DNA of 64,000 nucleotides from assembly GCF_000024765.1 (NCBI RefSeq), contig NC_013422.1:1569501-1633500 (forward strand), given 5' to 3'. The DNA comes from Halothiobacillus neapolitanus c2 (lineage in GTDB: Bacteria > Pseudomonadota > Gammaproteobacteria > Halothiobacillales > Halothiobacillaceae). Shown here piece after piece: positions 38,298 to 46,717 of this stretch; the first letter of the stretch is position 1; each line of letters opens with the position of its first letter. The position numbers and the translations under genes are program-made. The notes beneath the pieces are model-generated. The model ran no database searches. It was given only the letters and a program-made list of their open reading frames with translations, and was not told the DNA's origin.

Positions 38298-38395
38298 CTC
38301 GAAAAATTCGTCATTCCCGAGTAGGCGGGAATCCAGCGCCATGATTTTACTGGGTTCCCGCTTTGGCGAGAACGACGAATCACGGGTATTTCGAG
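38298..38395 (+). repeat. Double-palindrome repeat, copy B
   Basis: 98 bp, CTCGAAA to TTTCGAG. The right palindrome is damaged (CGCTTTGGCGAGAAC). Lies between the export lipoprotein gene and the GNAT gene of the same operon. Confidence 0.9.
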
Positions 38396-38442
38396 GTGCC
38401 TATAACCGAAAACCATCGAAGGCTAATGTTTTTCGATGCCCC

Positions 38443-39624
38443 TTAGTTACCGGCGGAAATGTTTACCACTCGATCAACTGAATATATCGATGAGGTAATA
38501 ATGGTTAAAAACTTCTGGAACTCAGCCGCTGGCGCATTGGCCACATACAGCACATCTTTGTTTTTCATGGGGAAATTTTGCGCCATGAGCAAAGCCGCTG
38601 GATTCATCAAGTTAAGCTGATATACCACCGGTACGTCACCATTTTGAAGGTGTGGAGCGCTTTTGGCGAGCTTGCCCAACACGCCAGGCTGCTCAAATCG
38701 AAACACGAACACCGCGCGCGCATCGGCACGGTTATCCAGCAGCCCGCCCGCACGGCCCAATGCCTGAGCCAACGAGATGCCCTGCGCTTCAAAATTCAAT
38801 TCATCATTTTTAGCAACCGCGCCCAGCACGGTCAGGCTCATCGGCTTGTTCAGAACCGTTATCACGTCATTGGGCGCCAACGCCACATTCTGGGTAGGGT
38901 TGTCGATCACCTTGCGCAAGGGCACAGATAAAACCTCTTTACCGCGCGTAATCTGCACCGTTTCTTTATCGACCGGATCTTTTGTTCCCCCTGCCGCCGC
39001 CAAAGCATCCAGCAAACGCAAACCCGCCGCAGTGAGTGGCATTCGAATACTTTGCTGCACATCGCCGACAACAGTCACCATGGCACTCGCGTTACTAGGC
39101 ACCTGCACAAGCACTTGCGGATCATTTGCCAGCCCTTTTAAGGCCTTACGAATACGCGCAGCGACCTGTTGTGGCGAAAGACCGGCGACTTTTATCGTAC
39201 CGGCGAACGGAATCGAAATGGTCCCATCCGAACTGACGCGCTGAGCCGGGAACGTAACATTGCCTGCGCTTGACCCCATGCCCCCGGTCACGCTCGCCAA
39301 GCCGGAAGTAAACAGCACCGGTGGTGGCGCTTCCCAAACACTCACATTCAGCTCATCACCTGGCCCAATGACATAATTGGGTTTTGGCGCGGCAGACAAG
39401 CCCAAGGCAAAATTGTCGTGTTTCTGCGCTACTGCGAGCATTTGATTAATTTGTGCATCAATAGGAAGCAATAAAACGGGCGCATTAGGCTTCACTGCCA
39501 GGTCAGTGATGTCGTTAGAGGAAGGCCCATCACGCATCATCCAACCCGGTGTCGTTACACAGCCTGACAAGGCAACAATGGGCAGCAAGAGAAGCAAAGT
39601 ACGATGTAATTTGTTATAAATCAT
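38443..39624 (-). CDS. Polysaccharide export outer-membrane lipoprotein (Wza/KpsD-like)
   Basis: 393 aa. Signal with lipobox LSGC at residues 18-21, then PNYVIGPGDELNVSVWE, the start of the polysaccharide-export (Poly_export) domain, followed by SLBB-type repeats (VTVVGDVQQSIRMPLTAAG; LTVLGAVAKNDELNF). Such proteins form the outer-membrane exit pore for capsule; kpsE at the other end of the locus encodes the matching inner-membrane co-polymerase. ATG 39624 keeps the signal peptide; an upstream extension to 39693 is not needed. First gene of the minus-strand run to the acyltransferase. Confidence 0.92.
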   Translation of the reverse strand: MIYNKLHRTLLLLLPIVALSGCVTTPGWMMRDGPSSNDITDLAVKPNAPVLLLPIDAQINQMLAVAQKHDNFALGLSAAPKPNYVIGPGDELNVSVWEAPPPVLFTSGLASVTGGMGSSAGNVTFPAQRVSSDGTISIPFAGTIKVAGLSPQQVAARIRKALKGLANDPQVLVQVPSNASAMVTVVGDVQQSIRMPLTAAGLRLLDALAAAGGTKDPVDKETVQITRGKEVLSVPLRKVIDNPTQNVALAPNDVITVLNKPMSLTVLGAVAKNDELNFEAQGISLAQALGRAGGLLDNRADARAVFVFRFEQPGVLGKLAKSAPHLQNGDVPVVYQLNLMNPAALLMAQNFPMKNKDVLYVANAPAAEFQKFLTIITSSIYSVDRVVNISAGN

Positions 39625-39793
39625 ATTTTTAAAATCTTTTTCACAAAGGGATAGATTCGTCCAGGCCATGCAGATTACTGAAATTAGCGCCAAGAATACC
39701 GAATAAAGCGTCTGGTTGATGCCTTTTTAACCCAGCTTCGCGCAGAACAATGCTCAACACCAACCGCGTGATGCTACATTCCCAAAATTGCTG

Positions 39794-39822
39794 TTGATCG
39801 CAACTATCAAACTTGGCATAGT
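39794..39822 (+). promoter_or_regulatory. Candidate promoter of the rhamnose operon
   Basis: TTGATC, 17-base spacer, CATAGT, about 30 bases upstream of rfbC. Moderate match to sigma70 consensus; no experimental support. Confidence 0.3.
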
Positions 39823-39849
39823 TCAAAAGGACATATCGGAAGATTATTG

Positions 39850-40404
39850 ATGATCAAAAAACCTACAAAACTTTTGGGCACCCTGCTTCTGGAACCCAAA
39901 GTATTCGGCGATGAACGCGGATTTTTCATGGAAACCTGGAACGCGCAGCGGTATCGGGAATTCGGTCTTGAAGAAAACTTTGTACAAGACAATCTCTCTC
40001 GATCACGCCGTGGTGTATTACGTGGATTGCACTTTCAGGAGCCCAACCCGCAGGGCAAACTGGTGTCGGTACTTGATGGCGAAGTCTTTGATGTTGCCGT
40101 CGACATCCGGCGCGGATCACCCACGTTCGGTCAATGGGAAGGCTACACCCTGTCGGCGCAGAACAAGTTGCAATTCTATATCCCACCGGGTTTCGCCCAT
40201 GGCTTTTGCGTGACCAGTGACACAGCCCTCTTTGCCTACAAGTGTACCGAGTTGTATCAGCCAGCCAACGAGGGTGCCATTGCTTGGGACGACCCTGATT
40301 TAAACATCCCCTGGCCAATTGATCAGCCCGAGCTTTCTGCCAAAGATGCCAAAGGCATTCGTCTGGCGGATTACCCCTCGGACAAACTACCCCAATTCGA
40401 CTAG
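39850..40404 (+). CDS. rfbC: dTDP-4-dehydrorhamnose 3,5-epimerase
   Basis: 184 aa, full length. Third step of dTDP-L-rhamnose synthesis. LLEPKVFGDERGFFMETWNA, RGVLRGLHFQEPNPQGKLVS and YIPPGFAHGF (with active-site His) are present. GGAAG seven bases upstream of ATG 39850 decides the start over TTG 39847. First gene of rfbC-rfbD-rfbB, then rfbA after a four-helix-bundle ORF. Confidence 0.95.
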   Translation: MIKKPTKLLGTLLLEPKVFGDERGFFMETWNAQRYREFGLEENFVQDNLSRSRRGVLRGLHFQEPNPQGKLVSVLDGEVFDVAVDIRRGSPTFGQWEGYTLSAQNKLQFYIPPGFAHGFCVTSDTALFAYKCTELYQPANEGAIAWDDPDLNIPWPIDQPELSAKDAKGIRLADYPSDKLPQFD

Positions 40405-40450
40405 ATAACGCGTCACATTCCCTTAACACTTAACCTATTACCATGCCGCC

Positions 40451-41371
40451 ATGAATACACAACCATTCACCTGTTTGATTCTTGGCGACCAAGGGCAAGT
40501 GGCTTATGAACTCAAGCGTGAGCTTGCCACCTTGGGGCGCGTAATTGCCGCAAGCAGAAGCACACTCCCCGTCGCAATTGATTTAGCACAACATAATGAT
40601 TTTGAATCATTGATTAGGCAAACAAAACCGAACTGCATCGTTAATGCAGCCGCCTACACTGCCGTCGACAAGGCCGAACAAGAGCCCGAGTTGGCGATGC
40701 GAATCAATGCCGAAGCCGTAGCTGAGTTGGCGCAAGCCGCCGCAAAGGCCAATATTCCGCTCATTCATTACTCAACCGATTATGTCTTTGATGGCACGGC
40801 ACAACAGCCCTACCAAGAAGACCAACCCACTAATCCGCAAGGCGTATACGGACAGAGCAAGTTGGCAGGTGAGCAAGCCATCGCCGCATCGGGCGCCAAC
40901 CATTTGATTCTTCGCACCAGTTGGGTTTATGGCACCCGTGGCGGCAATTTTTTACGCACCATGCGCCGCTTGGCACGCGAGCGAGAAGAACTCAGCGTTG
41001 TTGCAGATCAAACCGGCTGCCCAACCTGGTCGCGGCACATCGCGCAGGCGACGGCGCAAATCTTGATCCAACTCAAACGCGATCCGTCGCTCATCACCGA
41101 ACACAGCGGTATTTATCATCTGGTTTCATCCGGCCAAGGCAGTTGGCACGACTTTGCGACCGCGATCATCGAGCATCAGCGCCAGCAAGAAACCATTGCC
41201 TGCCAGCGGATTGTGCCCATTACCACCGCGCAATTTCCCACGCCAGCCAAACGCCCGGCGTACTCTGTGCTGAACACCGACAAACTCGCCGAAACCTTTG
41301 GTGTTCGCCTCCCCGACTGGCGCGAGGCGTTAAGCCAAGTCAATGCCGAACTCGATCAACCCCACATTTAA
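40451..41371 (+). CDS. rfbD: dTDP-4-dehydrorhamnose reductase
   Basis: 306 aa SDR, last step of dTDP-L-rhamnose synthesis. The nucleotide-binding loop reads GDQGQVA rather than the more usual Gxx[24 protein letters not shown] and YGQSKLAGE (catalytic Tyr/Lys) are present. The 3' end overlaps a frame leading into rfbB; rfbB starts 16 bases after the stop. Confidence 0.94.
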   Translation: MNTQPFTCLILGDQGQVAYELKRELATLGRVIAASRSTLPVAIDLAQHNDFESLIRQTKPNCIVNAAAYTAVDKAEQEPELAMRINAEAVAELAQAAAKANIPLIHYSTDYVFDGTAQQPYQEDQPTNPQGVYGQSKLAGEQAIAASGANHLILRTSWVYGTRGGNFLRTMRRLAREREELSVVADQTGCPTWSRHIAQATAQILIQLKRDPSLITEHSGIYHLVSSGQGSWHDFATAIIEHQRQQETIACQRIVPITTAQFPTPAKRPAYSVLNTDKLAETFGVRLPDWREALSQVNAELDQPHI

Positions 41372-41387
41372 ACCCACCGGAAGAAAC

Positions 41388-42455
41388 ATGAGCGCTCATC
41401 CCAGCCAAGCATCGCAAAAAAAACTAATGGTCACCGGTGGCGCCGGCTTTATTGGCTCGGCTGTTGTGCGGCATCTGATCGAAAACACAGACCACATCGT
41501 GGTGAATATTGATGCCCTCACCTATGCCGGCAATCTGGAATCAATCGCCGCCGTTGCCAGCAGCCCACGATACCATTTTGAACAAGCCGACATTACCAAT
41601 GCCGATGCCATGACGGCACTGTTTAATAAGCATCAACCCGACGGCATCTTGCATCTGGCGGCAGAAAGCCATGTCGATCGCTCCATCGACGGCCCTTCCG
41701 CTTTTATGCAAACCAACATCATAGGCACCTACACCCTGCTCGAAGCCGCGCGGGCATACTGGAGCGACCTAAGCGATGCCCGCAAAACCGCATTCCGCTT
41801 TCAACATATTTCTACCGATGAAGTTTATGGCAGCTTGGGTGAAACCGGCTTATTCACAGAAGAAACCGCCTATCAGCCCAACTCGCCATACTCTGCGAGC
41901 AAAGCCGCATCCGATCATCTCGTGCGCGCCTGGCATCACACCTATGGCCTGCCGGTAATCACCACCAACTGCTCAAACAACTACGGCCCCTATCATTTTC
42001 CTGAAAAGCTCATTCCGCTGGTGATTCTCAATGCCATCGAAGGCAAGCCCTTACCCGTGTACGGCAAAGGCAACCAAATCCGCGATTGGCTGTATGTGGA
42101 AGATCATGCCCGCGCATTGGTGCTGGTGCATGAACAAGGCGCCATCGGCGAGGTATACAACATTGGTGGGCATAACGAGCAGCGTAATATCGAAGTGGTG
42201 CAAACCATATGTGATTTGCTAGAAGAACTTAAGCCGGAGAAACCCGCAGGCGTAGCAGCCTACCGGGATCTCATCACGTTCGTGCAAGATCGCCCTGGCC
42301 ACGACCAGCGCTACGCCATCGATGCCAGCAAAATCCAGCGCGAACTTGGTTGGACGCCAATGGAAACTTTTGAATCTGGGCTCAAAAAAACCGTGCAATG
42401 GTATTTGGACAATTCATCGTGGTGGCAGCGGGTGCTAGGAATTGTTAATTGTTAA
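41388..42455 (+). CDS. rfbB: dTDP-glucose 4,6-dehydratase
   Basis: 355 aa. Forms dTDP-4-keto-6-deoxyglucose. [36 protein letters not shown], and [15 protein letters not shown] (YxxxK) are present, together with [17 protein letters not shown] 41388 with GGAAG upstream. The last codons and the TAA stop lie inside a heptanucleotide tandem repeat (42440-42467), so the C-terminus (VLGIVNC) depends on repeat number. Confidence 0.95.
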   Translation: MSAHPSQASQKKLMVTGGAGFIGSAVVRHLIENTDHIVVNIDALTYAGNLESIAAVASSPRYHFEQADITNADAMTALFNKHQPDGILHLAAESHVDRSIDGPSAFMQTNIIGTYTLLEAARAYWSDLSDARKTAFRFQHISTDEVYGSLGETGLFTEETAYQPNSPYSASKAASDHLVRAWHHTYGLPVITTNCSNNYGPYHFPEKLIPLVILNAIEGKPLPVYGKGNQIRDWLYVEDHARALVLVHEQGAIGEVYNIGGHNEQRNIEVVQTICDLLEELKPEKPAGVAAYRDLITFVQDRPGHDQRYAIDASKIQRELGWTPMETFESGLKKTVQWYLDNSSWWQRVLGIVNC

Positions 42456-42469
42456 TTGTTAATTGTTAA
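42440..42469 (+). repeat. Heptanucleotide tandem repeat AATTGTT x4
   Basis: Four perfect AATTGTT units followed by AA. It covers the rfbB stop codon and forms the left flank of the four-helix-bundle ORF. Unit length is not a multiple of three, so unit gain or loss shifts the end of RfbB. Confidence 0.95.
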
Positions 42470-42483
42470 TGGGTGGATTTGAG

Positions 42484-42855
42484 ATGGTGGGCACAGGGAA
42501 TGTGGTGCTGGATAAGAGTTTCTGTTTTGCCATTCGCATTGTGAATGTTTACAAGTTCTTGGTAAAAGAGCATAGAGAGCATGTGCTTTCAAAACAGTTG
42601 TTAAGATCGGGAACATCCGTAGGGGCCAATGCCAATGAAGCGCAAGCAGCACAAAGCAAAGCAGATTTTATTGCCAAAATGTCCATTGCCAGCAAAGAAG
42701 CCAGAGAAACGGAATACTGGATACGCCTACTGATATCAACCGGATATCTGGATAAAAAACAACATCATGTACAAACCCTGTTAGAAGAAAGCACAGAAAT
42801 CTCAAAACTGCTAACAAGCATAGTAAAAACCGCACAACAAAAAGAAAGAAAATGA
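42484..42855 (+). CDS. Four helix bundle protein (S23/IVP family)
   Basis: 123 aa all-helical protein of the family first known from 23S rRNA intervening sequences and related to Avd of diversity-generating retroelements. FAIRIVNVYKFLVKEH, LLRSGTSVGANANEAQAAQS and KEARETEYWIRLLI are the family signature. Function unknown. GGTGG upstream supports ATG 42484. It interrupts rfbB and rfbA and is flanked by AT-rich tandem repeats on both sides, as expected of a mobile cassette. Confidence 0.85.
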   Translation: MVGTGNVVLDKSFCFAIRIVNVYKFLVKEHREHVLSKQLLRSGTSVGANANEAQAAQSKADFIAKMSIASKEARETEYWIRLLISTGYLDKKQHHVQTLLEESTEISKLLTSIVKTAQQKERK

Positions 42856-42856
42856 A

Positions 42857-42938
42857 ATTAAAAATTCACCATTAAACATTGAGCATTGACCATTAAAAAT
42901 TGACCATTAAAAATTAAAAATTAAACATTGAGAATTAA
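42857..42938 (+). repeat. Degenerate AT-rich tandem repeat downstream of the four-helix ORF
   Basis: Five or six degenerate ~14 bp units of the form ATTAAAAATTGACC. Read on the minus strand towards the ORF it ends in TTAATGG, similar to the left flank, so the two flanks form an imperfect inverted pair. Confidence 0.7.
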
Positions 42939-42941
42939 GCA

Positions 42942-43814
42942 ATGAAAGGCATCATCCTAGCAGGCGGCTCCGGCACACGGCTTTACCCACTGACACAAGT
43001 CATCTCAAAGCAACTGCTGCCGGTGTACGACAAACCCATGATCTACTACCCGCTGGGTGTACTCATGCTTGCAAATATCAGAGACATTCTGATTATTACT
43101 ACACCGCAAGACGCACCGCTGTTCAAAAAACAACTGGGTGATGGCTCCCAGTTTGGCGTGAATTTGAGCTACGCTGAGCAGCCAAGCCCGGATGGTTTAG
43201 CACAAGCCTTTATTATTGGAGAAGAATTTATCGGCGATGATAGTGTTTGCCTTATTCTTGGCGACAACATCTTCTGGAGCCAGGATCTCTCCAACAGCAT
43301 GAAAAAAGCGGCGGCCATCACCGAAGGCGCACATGTGTTCGCCTACCGCGTGGACGATCCCGAACGCTATGGCGTGGTCGAGTTTGATGCAAACAACCGC
43401 GTTCTCAGCATCGAAGAAAAGCCCAAAAAACCCAAGTCCAATTTCGCAGTCACCGGCTTGTATTTCTATGGCAACGAAGTAATCGAGATCGCCAAAACCA
43501 TCAAACCCTCTGATCGAGGCGAGCTTGAAATCACAAGTGTCAATCAGGCCTACATGGAGCGAAACCAACTGGAAGTCACCCTTATGGGCCGCGGTAGCGT
43601 ATGGCTGGATGCGGGCACCCACGCCTCTTTGCTCGAAGCCGGACAATTCATCGAAATCATCGAGCGGCGCCAAGGGCAAAAAGTGCTCTCGCCCACAGAA
43701 ATTGGCTACAAAAAAGGCTGGATTGATGATGATTGCGTACGCAAAATTGCCGAACCACTCAAAAAGAACAAAACCGGCAAATATTTGCTTGAAATGATCA
43801 AAGAAAACAAATAA
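42942..43814 (+). CDS. rfbA: Glucose-1-phosphate thymidylyltransferase
   Basis: 290 aa, normal length. First step of dTDP-rhamnose synthesis from glucose-1-phosphate and d[23 protein letters not shown] carries the pyrophosphorylase signature, then [32 protein letters not shown] and [18 protein letters not shown]. Separated from rfbC-D-B by the four-helix-bundle cassette. Confidence 0.96.
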   Translation: MKGIILAGGSGTRLYPLTQVISKQLLPVYDKPMIYYPLGVLMLANIRDILIITTPQDAPLFKKQLGDGSQFGVNLSYAEQPSPDGLAQAFIIGEEFIGDDSVCLILGDNIFWSQDLSNSMKKAAAITEGAHVFAYRVDDPERYGVVEFDANNRVLSIEEKPKKPKSNFAVTGLYFYGNEVIEIAKTIKPSDRGELEITSVNQAYMERNQLEVTLMGRGSVWLDAGTHASLLEAGQFIEIIERRQGQKVLSPTEIGYKKGWIDDDCVRKIAEPLKKNKTGKYLLEMIKENK

Positions 43815-43836
43815 TTAACGTAATAGTTGAAAAAGC

Positions 43837-46713
43837 ATGTCTCAAGAAGAGCTTAATCGCCTCCATCACGAAAACGCACGTCAGCAGGCCGAGATCATCC
43901 ATCTCACAGCACTGCTCAATGAGCAGCGTGCCAAGATGGTACGCATATATGGTTCCCGAAGCTGGCGTTACACCCAATTTTTACGATCAATCGATGGCCT
44001 GATACATAAATACTTATTAGGCAGCACGCGTATTGATCTGGTACCCATACACCAACTGGAACTAAACAACACCCCGAAAGGAAAAGTTTGGGTTTCAACC
44101 GGAGAAGACCCCCAGTTTTTAATCAGAGCACACAACCCGGCCGTGCTTAAACAAACCGGCTGGGCGCAACTTGAATTCCAGCTTCGCTGCGATGAACCGC
44201 TGCCGATGCAACTGTTTATCGATTATGGGCAAGGCTACAAAGACGATATCGTCATCAACCATCACGCCGATACCTCGGGCTTGATTCAAATTCCGCTCTA
44301 CATTCCAGTGGAACTACTAGACATCCGTTTTGACCCAGCGGCGCATCCCACCGAGTTCAAAATATCCGGCGTACGGCTCAAACGCCTCAAACACCCACCC
44401 GCAAATCAAGATTCAGCAAATCAAGGCGCATACAGCCACCTTGCGTCTATTGCCGACATTGGTTTTCATCTCGAAGCCTCCAATCAAATCACCCGCTCCC
44501 TTACCGACAGCCGCCATTGGCTCTCCCACGGTGAAGACCCCTACTTCACGCTCCAATACAAAAACACCCAAGCATTAAAACCCGGCTGGCATTGCGCCAA
44601 ACTCAATATCACCACCGAGGCGCAAAAGGGAATAGCCAAATTCTATTTCGACACCGGTAGTGGCTATAACGAAGCCCAAACATTGGCCATACCCTTTGAG
44701 AGTGGCATGCTCATTGAGCGTGTTATTTATTGCAAAGAAACCATCAAAACCATCCGCTTTGATCCCATTGACTTTAAAGGTGGCTTCAAACTAGAAGCGC
44801 TCGATTTCAAATCTATTGATACAACACAAGCCGAAGAAACCATGCGTCACCGCATTGCCGAACAACATCCAGATTTTGTAGGTACATCACCTGCCGAATT
44901 TGAACAACGACTCGACGAAGTCATCCGGGCAATGCAACCGGATGCCACCACCCCAAAAACAGACACCCTGATCACGCTCTACAACCAAACATTCGACACC
45001 CGCCCGGGTGCCATAGCTTATGATCAATGGATTGAGCAGGTAGAACAGGCACAACTCCCCACACAAGCAACCGTACAGGCATTTTTATCCAGCCAATCGA
45101 CACCTGTAATCATTTCCATTGTCATGCCGGTATACAACACGCCCGAAAAATACCTGCGTTTATGTATCGACTCCGTTCGCGCACAATCGTATCCGCATTG
45201 GGAACTGTGCATCGCCGATGACAAATCGCCCCAACCCCATGTAAAAAAAGTACTCGACGAGTACATAAAAAAAGACAAACGCATCAAGGTTGTCTACCGA
45301 CCACAAAACGGCCATATTTCAAAAGCATCCAACAGCGCACTCAAATTGGCAACGGGCGAATATGTCGCCCTGCTCGATCACGATGATGCCCTGCCGGAAC
45401 ACGCCCTGTATTTCATGGCACAAGCCATTGCAGAGCATCCAGAAGCACAAATCCTGTACAGCGATGAAGACAAAATCGACATCCACGGCCAGCGCAGCGA
45501 GCCACACTTTAAAAGCGATTGGAACCCCGACCTGTTCTATTCTCAGAATTATGTTTCCCACCTCGGCGTATACAAACGCGAATTACTCCAGCGCATCAAT
45601 GGATTCCGCACCGGCGTAGAAGGCAGCCAAGATCAAGACCTACTCCTGCGTTGCCTGCCGCATGTCAAAGCCGAACAAATTATCCACATCCCGAAAATCC
45701 TCTACCACTGGCGCACCCTAGAAGGCTCCACCGCCATGGCCTCGGGCGAAAAATCCTACACCACCGATGCGGGCATCAAAGCACTCAGCGATTTTTTTGA
45801 AAAAAATGGTCCCGCAGGAATTAAAATAGAACAAGGACTGGTGCCAAACACCTACCGCGTACACTGGCCTATTCCCAACCCCGCGCCACTCGTGAGCCTG
45901 CTCATCCCCACGCGTGATCGTAAAACCATTACCGAAATCGCCGTGCGCAGCATTCTGGATAAAACCACCTACCCCAATTACGAAATCATTATTCTGGATA
46001 ACGGCAGTGAGGAACCAGAAACCCTAGACTGGTTTGCCGCCATCCAGCAGGAAGACGAGCGCGTAAAGGTTTTGCGTTACGACCACCCATTCAACTATTC
46101 CGCCATCAACAACTTTGGCGCACAACACGCCAAAGGCAGCCTGATTGGCCTGATTAACAACGATGTCGAAGTCATCAGTCCCGATTGGCTCACCGAAATG
46201 GTCAGCCACGCGCTGCGGGAAGATATTGGCTGCGTGGGCGCCAAACTCTATTACAGCAACGACACACTGCAACACGCAGGCGTAATTCTAGGGATTGGCG
46301 GGGTTGCAAACCACTCGCACAAAAATTCCAAACGCGACTCACCCGGCTATTTTGCCCGATTGATCGTTGCGCAAAATTTCTCAGCAGTAACCGCTGCATG
46401 TCTGATTATTCGCAAATCGGTTTACGACCAAGTCGGCGGGCTCGACGAAGTCAACCTCAAGGTCGCCTTTAACGATGTTGATTTCTGCCTCAAAGTACGG
46501 GAAGCGGGGTACCGAAACCTCTGGACACCCTATGCCGAACTGTATCACCATGAATCCATCAGCCGAGGCACCGAAGACAGTCCAGAGAAACAAGCTCGCT
46601 TCCGAGGCGAGGTAGAATTCATGCAATCCAAATGGGGTGATGCCCTGAAATTGGATCCCTTTTACAGCCCGAATCTGACTCAGGATCGGGAAGATTTTTC
46701 AATAGGCAATTAA
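43837..46713 (+). CDS. Large glycosyltransferase with two GT2 domains and N-terminal beta-sandwich repeats
   Basis: 958 aa. Short N-terminal coiled coil (1-35), then two ~100-residue related modules (about 81-185 and 226-328, each with GEDPxF near its start and a RFDP motif near its end). First GT2 domain starts near 424 with ISIVMPVYNTPEKYLRLCID and LLDHDDALPEHAL; second near 686 with VSLLIPTRDRKTITE and GLINNDVEVI. Likely a processive or dual-specificity glycosyltransferase, plausibly rhamnosyl given the neighbours. Paralogue of the minus-strand gene at 57379-59580. Confidence 0.85.
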   Translation: MSQEELNRLHHENARQQAEIIHLTALLNEQRAKMVRIYGSRSWRYTQFLRSIDGLIHKYLLGSTRIDLVPIHQLELNNTPKGKVWVSTGEDPQFLIRAHNPAVLKQTGWAQLEFQLRCDEPLPMQLFIDYGQGYKDDIVINHHADTSGLIQIPLYIPVELLDIRFDPAAHPTEFKISGVRLKRLKHPPANQDSANQGAYSHLASIADIGFHLEASNQITRSLTDSRHWLSHGEDPYFTLQYKNTQALKPGWHCAKLNITTEAQKGIAKFYFDTGSGYNEAQTLAIPFESGMLIERVIYCKETIKTIRFDPIDFKGGFKLEALDFKSIDTTQAEETMRHRIAEQHPDFVGTSPAEFEQRLDEVIRAMQPDATTPKTDTLITLYNQTFDTRPGAIAYDQWIEQVEQAQLPTQATVQAFLSSQSTPVIISIVMPVYNTPEKYLRLCIDSVRAQSYPHWELCIADDKSPQPHVKKVLDEYIKKDKRIKVVYRPQNGHISKASNSALKLATGEYVALLDHDDALPEHALYFMAQAIAEHPEAQILYSDEDKIDIHGQRSEPHFKSDWNPDLFYSQNYVSHLGVYKRELLQRINGFRTGVEGSQDQDLLLRCLPHVKAEQIIHIPKILYHWRTLEGSTAMASGEKSYTTDAGIKALSDFFEKNGPAGIKIEQGLVPNTYRVHWPIPNPAPLVSLLIPTRDRKTITEIAVRSILDKTTYPNYEIIILDNGSEEPETLDWFAAIQQEDERVKVLRYDHPFNYSAINNFGAQHAKGSLIGLINNDVEVISPDWLTEMVSHALREDIGCVGAKLYYSNDTLQHAGVILGIGGVANHSHKNSKRDSPGYFARLIVAQNFSAVTAACLIIRKSVYDQVGGLDEVNLKVAFNDVDFCLKVREAGYRNLWTPYAELYHHESISRGTEDSPEKQARFRGEVEFMQSKWGDALKLDPFYSPNLTQDREDFSIGN

Positions 46714-46717
46714 AACA

